In this document: piece after piece, positions 34,994 to 45,089 of the stretch
Layout: each line of letters starts with the position of its first letter
Numbering within the stretch: position 1 is the first letter of the stretch
Source of the DNA: Thamnidium elegans
Lineage: Eukaryota > Mucoromycota > Mucoromycetes > Mucorales > Mucoraceae
Reading direction: 5' to 3'
NCBI GenBank assembly: GCA_025201345.1
Contig: JAIXMG010000004.1
Coordinates: forward strand, 1 to 64,000
Length of the DNA: 64,000 nucleotides
Program-made: the position numbers and the translations under genes
The notes under the pieces: generated by a model
Database searches by the model: none
Seen by the model: the letters and a program-made list of their open reading frames with translations, nothing else
What the model was told of the DNA's origin: nothing

Positions 34994-35884
34994 ATGACCG
35001 ACTATTCAACTCCACTAAATGAAGAAATAAGACATTATAAATGCGATTTCTGTGATAAATCCTTTTATCGTTTGGAGCATAAAGTTCGACATGTTCGAAC
35101 ACATACAGGAGAAAAACCACATCATTGTATATTTGAGCAATGTAATAAAAGATTTGCTCGATCTGACGAACTTCAAAGACATATTCGTGTACATAATTCA
35201 TCTTGTGCTGTAAAGATTCGTCGCAAAAGAAAGTCTTCAAAGCAATATGTTCCTTCTGAAGAAGAGGCTTATATGCGTCAACAACAACATTGTTCCATTC
35301 TTCGTTTATCTCATAATACCACCAACGATGTCGATTTGCTAAACAGGTTACAGGAGAAAAAACGTCGTGTTCGTGAGCGTCGTGCTTCATCATCATCTGT
35401 ACTGCACCATTGTTTAGCTACCGGTTGTTTCAAATCCTTTTGGAGAAAAGGTCAACTTGTTCGTCATATAGAAACACAACATGGTATTCAAGTATCAAGA
35501 GAAGATGTTACAAACAAGGAAAAAATGTCTCAACTTCTTGATTCTGTACCTAAACTTACTTTTACCCGTCGATTGTCTGATGCTTCAACTTCTTCTTTAT
35601 CTGCTTCAACAGAATGTTTATCGCCTATCCCTAATTATACTCCACAACAACCTTCAGCTGATGAATGCTCTACACCTGGCTTTTCTTATATTTCATCTCA
35701 ACCTATGATTATCGAATCCACTAATTTATCAAACTTTTATACTATCCAAAATACAAATCAACAAAGAAATAACATGATCTCATTACCTTCTTTTAAAGAT
35801 GCTTTTATGCCCTCTCTTTTAGATTCAAATCCTAGTCATGACAACTTTTCACTCCCATCCTTTAGAACATTGTTCTCTAATTAA
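34994..35884 (+). CDS. Mig1/CreA-type C2H2 zinc-finger transcription factor
   Basis: A single-exon gene of 296 residues. Two N-terminal fingers (residues about 16-67) read [19 protein letters not shown] and [18 protein letters not shown], joined by the linker THTGEKPHH. The recognition positions RLEH..RH and RSDELQRH match those of Mig1/CreA, which bind GC boxes (SYGGRG-like) in glucose repression. A third finger-like unit ([22 protein letters not shown]) lies near residues 137-160 after a basic stretch, which is not usual for CreA. The remainder is Ser/Pro/Asn-rich, with repeated SLPSF motifs near the end. It could be a nutrient-response regulator; its target set is unknown. The ATG at 34994 follows a long A/T leader; no intron is required. 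Confidence 0.85.
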   Translation: MTDYSTPLNEEIRHYKCDFCDKSFYRLEHKVRHVRTHTGEKPHHCIFEQCNKRFARSDELQRHIRVHNSSCAVKIRRKRKSSKQYVPSEEEAYMRQQQHCSILRLSHNTTNDVDLLNRLQEKKRRVRERRASSSSVLHHCLATGCFKSFWRKGQLVRHIETQHGIQVSREDVTNKEKMSQLLDSVPKLTFTRRLSDASTSSLSASTECLSPIPNYTPQQPSADECSTPGFSYISSQPMIIESTNLSNFYTIQNTNQQRNNMISLPSFKDAFMPSLLDSNPSHDNFSLPSFRTLFSN

Positions 35885-37966
35885 CTGTTGATCGGTTTAT
35901 CTAGCCATGTAAATATATATCACCTCTCTCTCTCTCTCTATTTTATCTACACTCCCTCTTCTCCCTCTAATCCTAACCTCGAGCTTTCTATCCTTCTTTC
36001 CCCTCCCTTTTTTTTATGTATATAATAAAATTATTCTCTAGTAAAAAAATAATAATCGGATACCTCATTTAAAACAATCTAGTATAACTTTAATTGAAAG
36101 GGCAGGGGGTACAGAACACATGTGTGCGTGAGATTTCCAGTACTTTCTGTAAAGAATACCCCCTACCCCCAATTTCATCGAATGATATATAGTTTAATTT
36201 CTCTGGGTATAATTATAACCTACAAGGTACAAAAAAAAACAACATCCCACCATTATGTCAATGAAAATTTTCCTGTAGCTGTAAGTCGGGAAGAAGTAGT
36301 TTAATAAACTATTGTGTATCGTTGGATTCTACTGTTCCCGTAAGGTTTCTTAAAACCACCCCCACATCACGGGGAAATAATAAATAGCGGACTCTATATT
36401 AGTCATATTCATGATGGACGGTCTATCATAAATAGTTTAGGTAAAGTCGCCCTGTACTTCGGACAATTTTTATCAAGGACATTTAAAAAATAAACACTAT
36501 TGTTTTGAGATATACATATATGAAGTTATGATCAAATGTTTTACTAATACGCAGTTATGTTACTATGTCTCTATTGATATATGTATGCTTACTATATCCA
36601 AAATACTTTAGTCATTCTTGATCTACAAATTAGACAAAGTTTATCTTACTTTTCCCGAGTGTGCGACTTTTTTGTTACTTGATCCAAATCAGTAAAAGTT
36701 TACCTAAAATTACACAGTAGTACGTAATGTAATAACCCGGTATGTATGGTGCGCCTTTCCCTCCTCACTAATAACAGTTGACGCTTCGTCATACGTTGGC
36801 TTATGAGATACTATTGCGTTCTATAGAGAAAACCTAAACCCCAATCATTACGTTCCTTTCCTCCTTTCTTTTCCTCCAGTTATTTATTACATAGAAAAGA
36901 TAAATGTCTCCGCAGAAAATGCTATGTTAGAGAACAAGATGTGGGGAAAAATAAACAATGGAAGTAACAGAAAATCTTTTAGATATGTATTACCTAAATC
37001 AATGAGATTTGTAGCTCGTTACTCTAATATTTGATCCGAACTACCTTTTTTTAAAAACCTAAATGTTTTTTTATTGTCTGATATATATGCTATAACAGTA
37101 AATTAGCTATTTTTTTTTTAATAAAAAGAAGGCTCTTGATCTTTTCATAAATGATAGATACATTCAATTAATATTAATACTGGTGGAACTAGTTCTCAAT
37201 TAACCTAAAGTATTGACAGTATGTATTTTTTTTTTTTTAAAAAAACAGCCTACCCACGCGTGTTTTTTCCCACGCCCTTTTTTTTTTTTTTTTTTTTTTT
37301 TTACTTTATTATATTACTTATGCGGTTATAGGTTCATGAGCCAAAACCTAATTATTCGATGACTTGTTCCTAAACTAACTTAGTTCGATCTTCCGCTTTT
37401 ACTGATCTTTGTACAGGTTTCATAGTATCTATTCTTGTAACATCAGAAACATACCCGGTCTCCCATTGGTCTTTTGTTGTTGTTGATATTAAAAGCAATA
37501 ACAAATAGGTGCATAGCTTTTATTAAAAATAAATTAGAAGCGCTTGTTATATGAAAATATCATATGCAATTGCAGCTCATTATAGCTAAAAAAAAAAGCT
37601 TAAAATTCAGACCTGACTTTGAAGCTGAATTAGTGTTGGTTTCTTATATTCCTTTCAAGTATACTTCCACATAAGCCTAATCTAAAACAATACCTATGAT
37701 AAAATGCATATACTACTCATCCTCTCTCTAGTATTCATGCAGATAACACAAAAAGTAAACCTTATTATAGTATCGTCCCTGTAAACTACTAGTACACAAT
37801 ATGTAATCATAAAAAAGATGTGGATTTTTTTTTGCATAAAAATCTATCATAATCGTATTTATGCAAAAAAAAAATCTTCTTTTTGGGTGTATAATAATTA
37901 TCTTTTTATTTTGTGGTTGTATCGTTACATTTCTAATGTACTATTTACATGAATTCTTTTTATTAT
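35885..37966. other. 2.1-kb intergenic region
   Basis: Contains a CT microsatellite just past the zinc-finger gene (about 35923-35939), a T13A7 tract at 37226-37245, and a T run at about 37279-37302. No gene or RNA recognised. Confidence 0.55.
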
Positions 37967-38489
37967 TTATTTCGCCTTATGCTCAGCTTCCATTCTTGCT
38001 TGAATTTTATCGGTAACATCCTTCAACTTGGTTCTTTCCTCTTCGGTACCTCTGAAACGCCATCCCTTCAATTTACGACCAGCGGCCTTTGATCCAAGTT
38101 TACCTTGTTCTTGCTCTAATTTACACCACTCAGGGTCCTCGGGCCAATGAAAAGTTTCGTTAAGGGTGATAATAGCCTTCTTGTAAGAGGGTGTCTTAAC
38201 TTCCATCTTACCATTTCGTGCTTTTTTATGTTCAGTTGCATAGTTCATTGTACGTACTTCTTGTACTTCGACTCCATAAATGTTGGTTAAATAAGAATGA
38301 ATGTCAAACTTGTTGCAATTGGGAGGTACTCTGAAAGCTACTTGGTTAGGTTGAAGATTGGGTGCTCGTACCATTTTAAAGACAATGTTGGGTAAATAAA
38401 CCTTTTCTACATTAACGCGTTAGTTTTATTTAAAAATATATATTCCTCTTCATATACATACTAAGGCCTTGACGGAATGCAGTTGCCAT
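37967..38489 (-). CDS. MRPL23: mitochondrial large ribosomal subunit protein uL23m
   Basis: Two exons: a 28-base first exon (38489-38462, MATAFRQGL plus one base) and 38406-37967, joined in phase 1 over a 55-nt intron, give 155 residues. After the splice the protein reads KKVYLPNIVFKMVRAPNLQP, then NQVAFRVPPNCNKFDIHSYL and TNIYGVEVQEVRTMNYATE, the uL23 pattern of beta strands and helix that sits at the exit tunnel of the large subunit. The C-terminus is basic with GWRFRGTEEERTKL. It matches the fungal mitochondrial L23 (yeast Mrp20). The internal Met (38374) should not be used as start, because exon 1 restores the conserved YLPN segment. It is divergent from the TPC1 carrier. Confidence 0.9.
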
Positions 38490-39079
38490 TTTATTGTTAT
38501 AGTTTACAAAAAACAAGGTAGGGGGTAAGAGAAAAAAGTGGGACAAGGCCCGACATACCCCCCCTTTTTTTTTGGGAAAATAAGTCACACTTTTCTTTTA
38601 AAAAAAAAGCCACTGAATTTGGTAGCTATGCGAGTTTGATACTTACGTCTGTTACCATAGATACATGCTGGCTGTCAAATTAGAATAATAATTAGTCGGT
38701 AGCTGTGATGTTTTTCTATAGTGTAGATAGAGTATTGGCGTATACTAGCTGTATTGTATGCTGTTTGGAACAATTTACAAGTGCAATTCAATAGCCGCTA
38801 TAGTCATTGTAATATAAACTAAATGAGATACGGATTGCTTTCTGTATTCTGTTAACTGTCAATAGAATAGGTAGGGAAATAAACTAGCTATAGACGTATA
38901 TATCGTAATAATAAACAGATCGTGTTCATCACGATTCTGAGAATTACTAGAATTAACGAAACGATTTCGATTGGTTCTTATACTAAAATGGTGGGGATAT
39001 AAATTTGGTATTCCCTACTTTCCCCAGTTTCTTCAGCTATTTTATTATTTTTCTATTTCTTTTTATTATTATTACTGTC
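38490..39079. promoter_or_regulatory. shared divergent promoter region uL23m/TPC1
   Basis: A 590-bp interval between two start codons pointing apart; both genes are mitochondrial. No gene within. The sequence has C/G-run cccccccttttt at about 38559-38570 and mixed A/T sequence. No named site is recognised. Confidence 0.45.
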
Positions 39080-40429
39080 ATGCCTTCTCATATTACTTCT
39101 TCAAAACTTAACGCTAACGAAACAGCTTTATGTGGTGGATTTGCTGGTTTAACAACCAGGTATGTTCTATACTAGCGATATACAAAAAGACGGCAGACTA
39201 AGTCCTTTTTTTTTCTGGAAAAAATAAATAGAATGGCCATCTCTCCTTTAGACGTCGTAAAGATTAGATTACAACTTCAACCGGAACCACTTACACTAAA
39301 AAGTATGTTTTCATTCAAAGGTAGAAACAACATGAAATATCCTGGTATCACACAGGCATTTAAAAAAATTATTACGGAGGAAGGTGTAAGGGTATGTCAT
39401 TATCATATTTTTGTCAATTTTTTTATATTCTGTATATGAACAAAGAAAGTGAATGAATAGGGATTGTTTAAAGGAAACGTAGCGGCAGAATATTTATATG
39501 TTACGTATGGTGCATCTCAATTTTACGCTTACTACTATTTAGACGCATTTTTTAAAACTGTAAGTTTGGATAAACATTTGAGGGAAAAAAAAAATACTAA
39601 ACTAAAACAAAAAAATATATAGCAAAATCAGGTAGCACCATCTCTCAAACCTTTTATTTCCGGTATGCTTGCCGGTAGTTTTGCAACAGCTACGACATAT
39701 CCGTTTGATTTATTAAGAACTCGATTTGCGATGCAAGGAGAGACAAAGGTTAGATAGAAAATAAGCACATGATAATCAATTCGGTTTTATTTATCGGTTA
39801 TCTTTTTAGGTTTATAACAGTATGGCTCATGCCGTTACGGATATTTACGAAAAAGAAGGTATCCGCGGGTTTTACCGGGGCTTGGGACCATCCATTACAC
39901 AAATCATGCCCTATATGGGTTTGATGTTCTTTAGTTATGAAGGTTTATGCTCTATGATGGAAACATTAAAGGTACATAAATCAAACCTTGTCACTAAAAA
40001 AAAAAAAAAAAAAAAAAAAACGACACTAATTTTTTCAATTAGAAAAAGAACATTATTTCTGAAAATCACAAAAAGATAGACGATATGATTTGCGGCTCAC
40101 TTGCAGGAATTATTAGTAAAACGGGTGTATTTCCATTAGACGTTATTCGTAAAAGATTACAAGTGCAGGGTCCTCATCTTCAAGAATATGTACTTTCTAC
40201 TATTCCTAGTTACGCAAAACATAATTCTGTCATTGGATGTATGAGAAAGATTGTTCATACAGAAGGATTTTGGGCATTGTATAAAGGAATCGTTCCAGGT
40301 CTTTTAAAAGCAGGTCCTTCTGGTGCTGTATATTTTTTAATGTTTGAGCTTGCAAAAGATGGTATCACAATTTTTAAAGAATCAGGGTTTCAAATCGTAC
40401 CTGATAAGTTCACTTTATTTAATTTATAA
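39080..40429 (+). CDS. TPC1: mitochondrial thiamine pyrophosphate carrier
   Basis: Six exons: 39080-39159, 39232-39391, 39461-39559, 39623-39748, 39810-39971 and 40043-40429, give 337 residues. The three carrier signatures are [19 protein letters not shown] and [10 protein letters not shown]. Further blocks that fit fungal Tpc1 are [76 protein letters not shown] and the C-terminal FELAKDGI. Tpc1 imports ThPP into the matrix for pyruvate and oxoglutarate dehydrogenases. The substrate call rests on overall resemblance to Tpc1 and is less certain than the family. Introns are short, but the one at 39972-40042 includes an A run of about 23. Confidence 0.86.
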
Positions 40430-40789
40430 TCATCGCTCAACAACAAAACCCCTCGTAAATATTATTCGCCCTTTTCATACATAATTTTTTCTTTTTCTTT
40501 TTATATATACCCCCTCTTTCCACACATCATTATATAATTTCTTACTACTGTTATATGTAATTTACTTGTTATTTTTCCGCTAGAAAAAAAAAAGTTTAGC
40601 TTTGCAGTTGGTAATAAAATTTAATTCTAAAAAATGTATTCTAAAAAGTTTCACCCGTTTGTTTATATGATATTATTACAATGGACGAATAATCAAGAGT
40701 CACAAAAACTGTCAAAAAAATGCTCCCCGAGGCTAAATAGACACATCAAACTGAAAAAAAAAGGTACGATAATAGTTTTATGGCGTTAG

Positions 40790-40820
<31 letters not shown>

Positions 40821-41234
40821 AAACTGGCCTTTACGTCAGATAAACGAAGGTACCAATATAACAATAAAGAGAGAGCCATACTTTTTTAGGGTATACTTTC
40901 TTTGTACGTACGTTTAAAACAAAAAGTTTGTTTAGAAGAGGAAAAAAGTAGAGTATTAGTGGAGATTAAAGAAGCGTGAAAGATTTTTAATTGTAACCTA
41001 AAACACATGTACTCAGTAGTACCAAATGAATTATAAAATCCCAGAAAAGTACATTATGACTAACTCTATATTCACGTTCTAATAGAGTAATAACCAAAAG
41101 AACGATGTAAATCGATCAATCGAAAAATAATAAAAATATCAACATACGACACAAATTAGTTTATTAAATTGATAATTATTTAGGCAGAAAAGAATAAAGT
41201 TAAAGGGAAACAGCAATAAGTTATTGGTACATAC
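40430..41234. other. convergent intergenic region
   Basis: 3' flanks of TPC1 and the reductase-family gene. The longest T/A palindrome of the window (T17A12) is at 40790-40818. No gene seen. Confidence 0.55.
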
Positions 41235-42029
41235 TTACCAAACAAAGGGAATCAAGTTTTTACGCTTTAATAACTCGGCCTTATCTCGCTTGTCAGTAAG
41301 ATGAGTACTATACCAAGCACGAGTTGCAGCAGCTCTAGTAGACAAATAAATGAAGGGGAATAATCGAAGAGTGACAGAGACAATGTTTTGACTGACCAAG
41401 ATAAGACCCAAGAAAGTAATTTGTTCAGAAAAGTAATGAGGAACAAGAGTATAGTTAAATAAACCACCCTTGGGGAGACTATAACCTTTTACGCTTGATC
41501 TTCTTGTGGAACGCATGTTTCTTAAAAGCAAATGATGATAAATGTTGATAATTTCACCTGCAATGAAAAGGGCAATACCATACTTGGTCAAGGTAGATGA
41601 GAAAACATCCTCGGGAATACGACGTACAACTAACAAATCCAATACGGTGGTAACAGTGTAGGTAAAACTGATGGAAATTGCTGTTTCAAGGTCAGTTTTA
41701 CTTTTATAGATGTGAACAAAAAGTACTTCGAATACACGCTTAGAGAAATGAATCAATGCAAATAAATGTGCAATATCAAATTGAGTGGATAACGCAGGTC
41801 TTTGAATAACGAGACAAGCAATTACACAAGGGGAGTATATCATTAACATTGCCTTCTTGCTAGGTATATTATCGACACTTGGGCGATTACCGAATTTAGA
41901 GTAAGGTGTAGTTCCATTAACTAAAGTGGCAACAGCAAGTGTAGTAATGATACTTCCAAAGACAAATGCAGAGATTGTAAGTCCTGACCAGGTTGGTACA
42001 TAGAGACCTATCGACGTCATATATCCCAT
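41235..42029 (-). CDS. steroid 5-alpha-reductase/enoyl-reductase family membrane enzyme
   Basis: A single open frame of 264 residues with about six hydrophobic segments. The C-terminal domain shows YSLPKGGLFNYTLVPHYFSE, matching the P-x-GGLF-(x3)-(S/V)-P-(H/N)-Y-x-E pattern of 3-oxo-5-alpha-steroid 4-dehydrogenases and very-long-chain trans-2-enoyl-CoA reductases, and it ends KRKNLIPFVW, a family-typical terminus. These are NADPH-dependent reductases of the ER. A length near 260 and the lack of a ubiquitin-like N-terminus fit the steroid-reductase branch better than Tsc13, but the substrate is unknown. The stop codon lies within a perfect 5' splice-site sequence (TGGTAAGTATG), so an extra 3' exon cannot be excluded, although the natural-looking C-terminus speaks against it. 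Confidence 0.8.
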   Translation of the reverse strand: MGYMTSIGLYVPTWSGLTISAFVFGSIITTLAVATLVNGTTPYSKFGNRPSVDNIPSKKAMLMIYSPCVIACLVIQRPALSTQFDIAHLFALIHFSKRVFEVLFVHIYKSKTDLETAISISFTYTVTTVLDLLVVRRIPEDVFSSTLTKYGIALFIAGEIINIYHHLLLRNMRSTRRSSVKGYSLPKGGLFNYTLVPHYFSEQITFLGLILVSQNIVSVTLRLFPFIYLSTRAAATRAWYSTHLTDKRDKAELLKRKNLIPFVW

Positions 42030-42320
42030 TGATGATGATTTGTGAAAGTTAAATGAAAGAAGTGTGAAATAAAGAACGAAAAGAATTCTAGCTGGCTACA
42101 TTGGTTTTTGCGATTGCGAGAATTCCCAATAATTAAATCTGTGTTACCATTAATCAAGACGGAGATTCTAAATCATTGTTGTCTCCTCCAGTATTTACTA
42201 GATAAAATTTTTTTTTTAAGAAAAAAGAAAAGAAGCTACATAAATAAAACGGATTATTTGAAATCGAACAGCATTCAACAAAAGACTAAAAAAAAAAGAG
42301 GGGTAAATTACTTCTTGTCA

Positions 42321-42354
<34 letters not shown>

Positions 42355-42355
42355 A
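42030..42355. other. promoter flank of reductase gene up to transposon
   Basis: 326 bases between the reductase start codon and the left end of the Tc1/mariner element. It contains a T run at about 42323-42350, directly next to the insertion site. No gene. Confidence 0.5.
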
Positions 42356-44001
42356 CAGGTTTTTAGTCTTTGGTACAGTTTAATTTTTTTTTGGTACGAC
42401 TCTAAAATAAATTTGGCACGCTTTATTATTTTTTTTGGCACGCTTTGAAAATAGAAGTTGGGACGAATTAAATTTTTTTTGGTACGAAATGCATTTTTAT
42501 TTTGGATTAAATATGTAGGAAAAGATAACATACAGTGATAATATTTAACTTAAGCCTATTTCTTTGTTAATACACCTGTCCCAGAAGATCTCAGCATGTC
42601 TGATCCAACCTTGGCAGTCTTGAACAGTAACAGATCCGCAAGCTCCAGGAAGACGCGATGTCAAATTATCTGCTTTATCAAGTGGGTTTCTCTTGATATT
42701 GCTCTTTATTTTTGACCAGCATTCTTCGATCGGGTTTAAAAAAGGAGAGTAAGGAGGTATGAACAAAGGTTTATATCCTCTCTTATTAATAGCATCGACA
42801 ACAAATGCAAAATGGTGAATTCTACAATTATTCATTGCTATGAAAAATCCTTTTTTGTCGTACTTATCAAGTGTGTCCATTGTTGCTTCTAAAAACTTGA
42901 CAATATGATACGCCGTGGTTCCCTTTTTCAAAGGCTTTTTCTTCTCAGGGTCTTTTGCTTTTCTTTTTTTGGAGGCAGGGTTCGCATACTCTTGTTCAAG
43001 CTTTTCTGCAGCTGCCTTTGTTAAAGGCTCTACTTTTGAAAAATTGACTGTTCCAAAATACGCAATGCATCCAACGATACTGATATTAGCACCTCTTTGC
43101 TTATGAACAGTAACATTCGCTGGCTCTCCTACTTTGGACCAAGCCTGCCCTCTTATCATATGCGTATTAAAGCCTGCTTCATCCACAAATACGCAATTCT
43201 TTTTAAAGTCGACGCCAATTTCCTTCCATTTGCTTACTACCTCGCAACGAAGGTGAAGTGTTCGTTCATCGTCTCTTCCTTCGTTGTATATAGATACTCT
43301 CTTTAACGAAAAAGCATAATTTACTGTTACATGCTTCTGCAGAGATGGAATAGAAATATCTTCTAAGTCTGTAAATTGCTTGAGAAGAGCTTCCTTGGCC
43401 AATCCAAGTGTTGTAGACTTGTGGTTGTCAAGGTAATCAATCAAAAACAGGGTATACTGACCGAAAAGCTTTTCATTCGTACCTCTGTTCTTGGCTTTCG
43501 GAGCAAAACCAGGCAATACACTACCGTTGCTATCGTTGAATTCCTTGAGCAGTCTGTAAGCACTTTGTCGAGGAATGTTACAACGTACTGCCGCTTTAGG
43601 TACAGTAGTACCTTCGTCTTGCATTATTTGTATGAACATGCCCACTTGCTCAGGTGTATACTTCTTGTACTTTTTGCTACCGTCGTCAATAGATACAGTC
43701 TTTATGCTTTCCGTAAGCGAGTCGATCTCCATAGTTGTGTCTACTTTTGGAATTTCGGTAGGTAAATCGAAGTCAATGATCTTTTCGATGTCGCCGTATT
43801 CATAGGCTACATCTTCCATCTGTTCTTCAGACTCATCGTCAATAATATAATAGTCGCTTGGAGGTATAAAGTTAATGAAAAAGGAATACGCCTAAAAACT
43901 TATGTCATTTTGTCCCAAAAAAAAAATTAATTCGTCCCAACTTCTATTTTCAAAGCGTACCAAAAATAAAAAAATGCGTACCAATTAAGAATAAAAACCT
44001 G
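42356..44001 (-). mobile_element. Tc1/mariner-type DNA transposon with TA duplication
   Basis: The left end begins CAGGTTTTTA at 42356 and the right end finishes with its inverse ...AAAAACCTG at 44001, each flanked outside by TA (42354-42355 and 44002-44003), the duplication expected of this superfamily. Inside both arms is a long inverted block containing GCTTTGAAAATAGAAG then TTGGGACGAATTAA (about 42460-42476 left; inverted near 43940-43965 right). The arms hold several GG(T/C)ACG or GGGACG motifs, which may be transposase-binding sites. Length is 1646 bp with a single transposase gene on the minus strand. Confidence 0.9.
42545..43819 (-). CDS. Tc1/mariner-like transposase, second catalytic Asp replaced by Asn
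   Basis: One uninterrupted frame of 424 residues. The N-terminal part has a helix-turn-helix region (YTPEQVGMFIQIMQDEGTTV then PKAAVRCNIPRQSAYRLLKE). The DDE domain shows the first Asp in CVFVDEAGFNTH and the Glu region in PPYSPFLNPIEECWS. The second catalytic position, normally an Asp in a (V/I)-x-DN-x-x-(I)H motif, reads AMNNCRIHH, with codon AAT at about 42831-42833. That would be expected to kill strand transfer unless the residue is replaced in another way. The gene lacks frameshifts, so the copy is recent or under selection. A Lys/Arg-rich insert (SKKRKAKDPEKKKP) lies in the DDE domain and may be a nuclear localisation signal. Confidence 0.9.
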   Translation of the reverse strand: MEDVAYEYGDIEKIIDFDLPTEIPKVDTTMEIDSLTESIKTVSIDDGSKKYKKYTPEQVGMFIQIMQDEGTTVPKAAVRCNIPRQSAYRLLKEFNDSNGSVLPGFAPKAKNRGTNEKLFGQYTLFLIDYLDNHKSTTLGLAKEALLKQFTDLEDISIPSLQKHVTVNYAFSLKRVSIYNEGRDDERTLHLRCEVVSKWKEIGVDFKKNCVFVDEAGFNTHMIRGQAWSKVGEPANVTVHKQRGANISIVGCIAYFGTVNFSKVEPLTKAAAEKLEQEYANPASKKRKAKDPEKKKPLKKGTTAYHIVKFLEATMDTLDKYDKKGFFIAMNNCRIHHFAFVVDAINKRGYKPLFIPPYSPFLNPIEECWSKIKSNIKRNPLDKADNLTSRLPGACGSVTVQDCQGWIRHAEIFWDRCINKEIGLS

Positions 44002-44120
44002 TAAGCGTGATTTTTTTCAAGGACTAATTTTGATTAGGTTGGGTCAATAAAGTTTTTCAATAACATTCTTTCTACTTAATTCCCTTCACCAAAGTAATAT
44101 AGTGTTTTTATTAAAAAGTA

Positions 44121-44415
44121 ATGAGTGATTATGCTAATAGTAAGTTAAATATATTGTAGAAATGTAAATATTCTCTCTCTTACACATATGGAAATATTTT
44201 AGACGAAAGTGATCAAGATTCTAGTAATTTTGTTGTCCCAACTGAATATTGTCCTGGAATTGACTTGATTAGCAAGGTCATTTTGACTGACGAACGAATC
44301 ATTAACATTATAACCAAAACTCTTGTTAAAAGCGCCGAAAGGTTCATATGTTTTTGAACCGATAGAGTTTATTGATTTCGATCACGTTATTCTTTTTTCT
44401 AGAAAGATTTCCTGA
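44121..44415 (+). CDS. possible small three-exon gene or gene fragment
   Basis: A start codon at 44121 opens a 19-base exon (MSDYAN), with donor GTAAGT at 44140. An acceptor at 44201-44202 leads to 44203-44341, encoding ESDQDSSNFVVPTEYCPGID and LISKVILTDERIINIITKTL; a third exon from 44403 ends quickly at TGA (44413-44415). The product would be 57 residues. Its segment with ILTDERIINII resembles NTLSDDRIVNALF encoded on the minus strand near 49700, suggesting both derive from one gene family. It begins only 120 bp beyond the Tc1/mariner element. It may be a truncated gene. Confidence 0.35.
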
Positions 44416-45089
44416 TCATATTATTGGATCAGTGTGAGACAGGATAAAGGGTTACTCTTGATAGCTGAGATAAATATGTAACCATTGGATTAAGTTTTAC
44501 TTGATATAGAATTATTATATTCATGCAAGGTAAGATATACTCTTGTCATGTTAAACTATTAATAAGATAATAAACATATACTGCTTACAACTGTAATATT
44601 AAATCTTGGTGAAGTAATGTGGGACAATCATGCTAGTCTTATTTACAAGTATTTACATAAAGATATATGTATGTATAAATACAGAGAAACTATCAATATC
44701 ACTATAATAATTATATCATTTTTTAGATATTCCTATTATATCAAATGATAAACATTTTAAGATAATTAATTACAAGATATATTATTTTTATAAATATATA
44801 AAAGTATATCATTAATTTGTTTTTTGTATCATTAAATAATATAAAGGGTCGCATGAGGTAGTTGCGACGTGTAGCATAAATAAAATGTTGCTACTGGTCC
44901 ATGTGTGTGGTATCGTGATGTTTTGGGTTGTAAACATGCTCGATACGTGTGAGTGTAGCAGACTGTTCCTCACAGATATATATTTGATATTATATAATGG
45001 TATAAGTGACTATGGTATAAGCATCCTCAACAGACTACTCGTTCGCCAAGCAAATACCATGTATAGATTGGGCAAAACGCTGCCTCGTA

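Noticed and set aside
39233..39439. Separate small gene starting [10 protein letters not shown]
   Set aside because: It is exon 2 of the TPC1 carrier; the apparent ATG is internal and the frame runs into the next intron.
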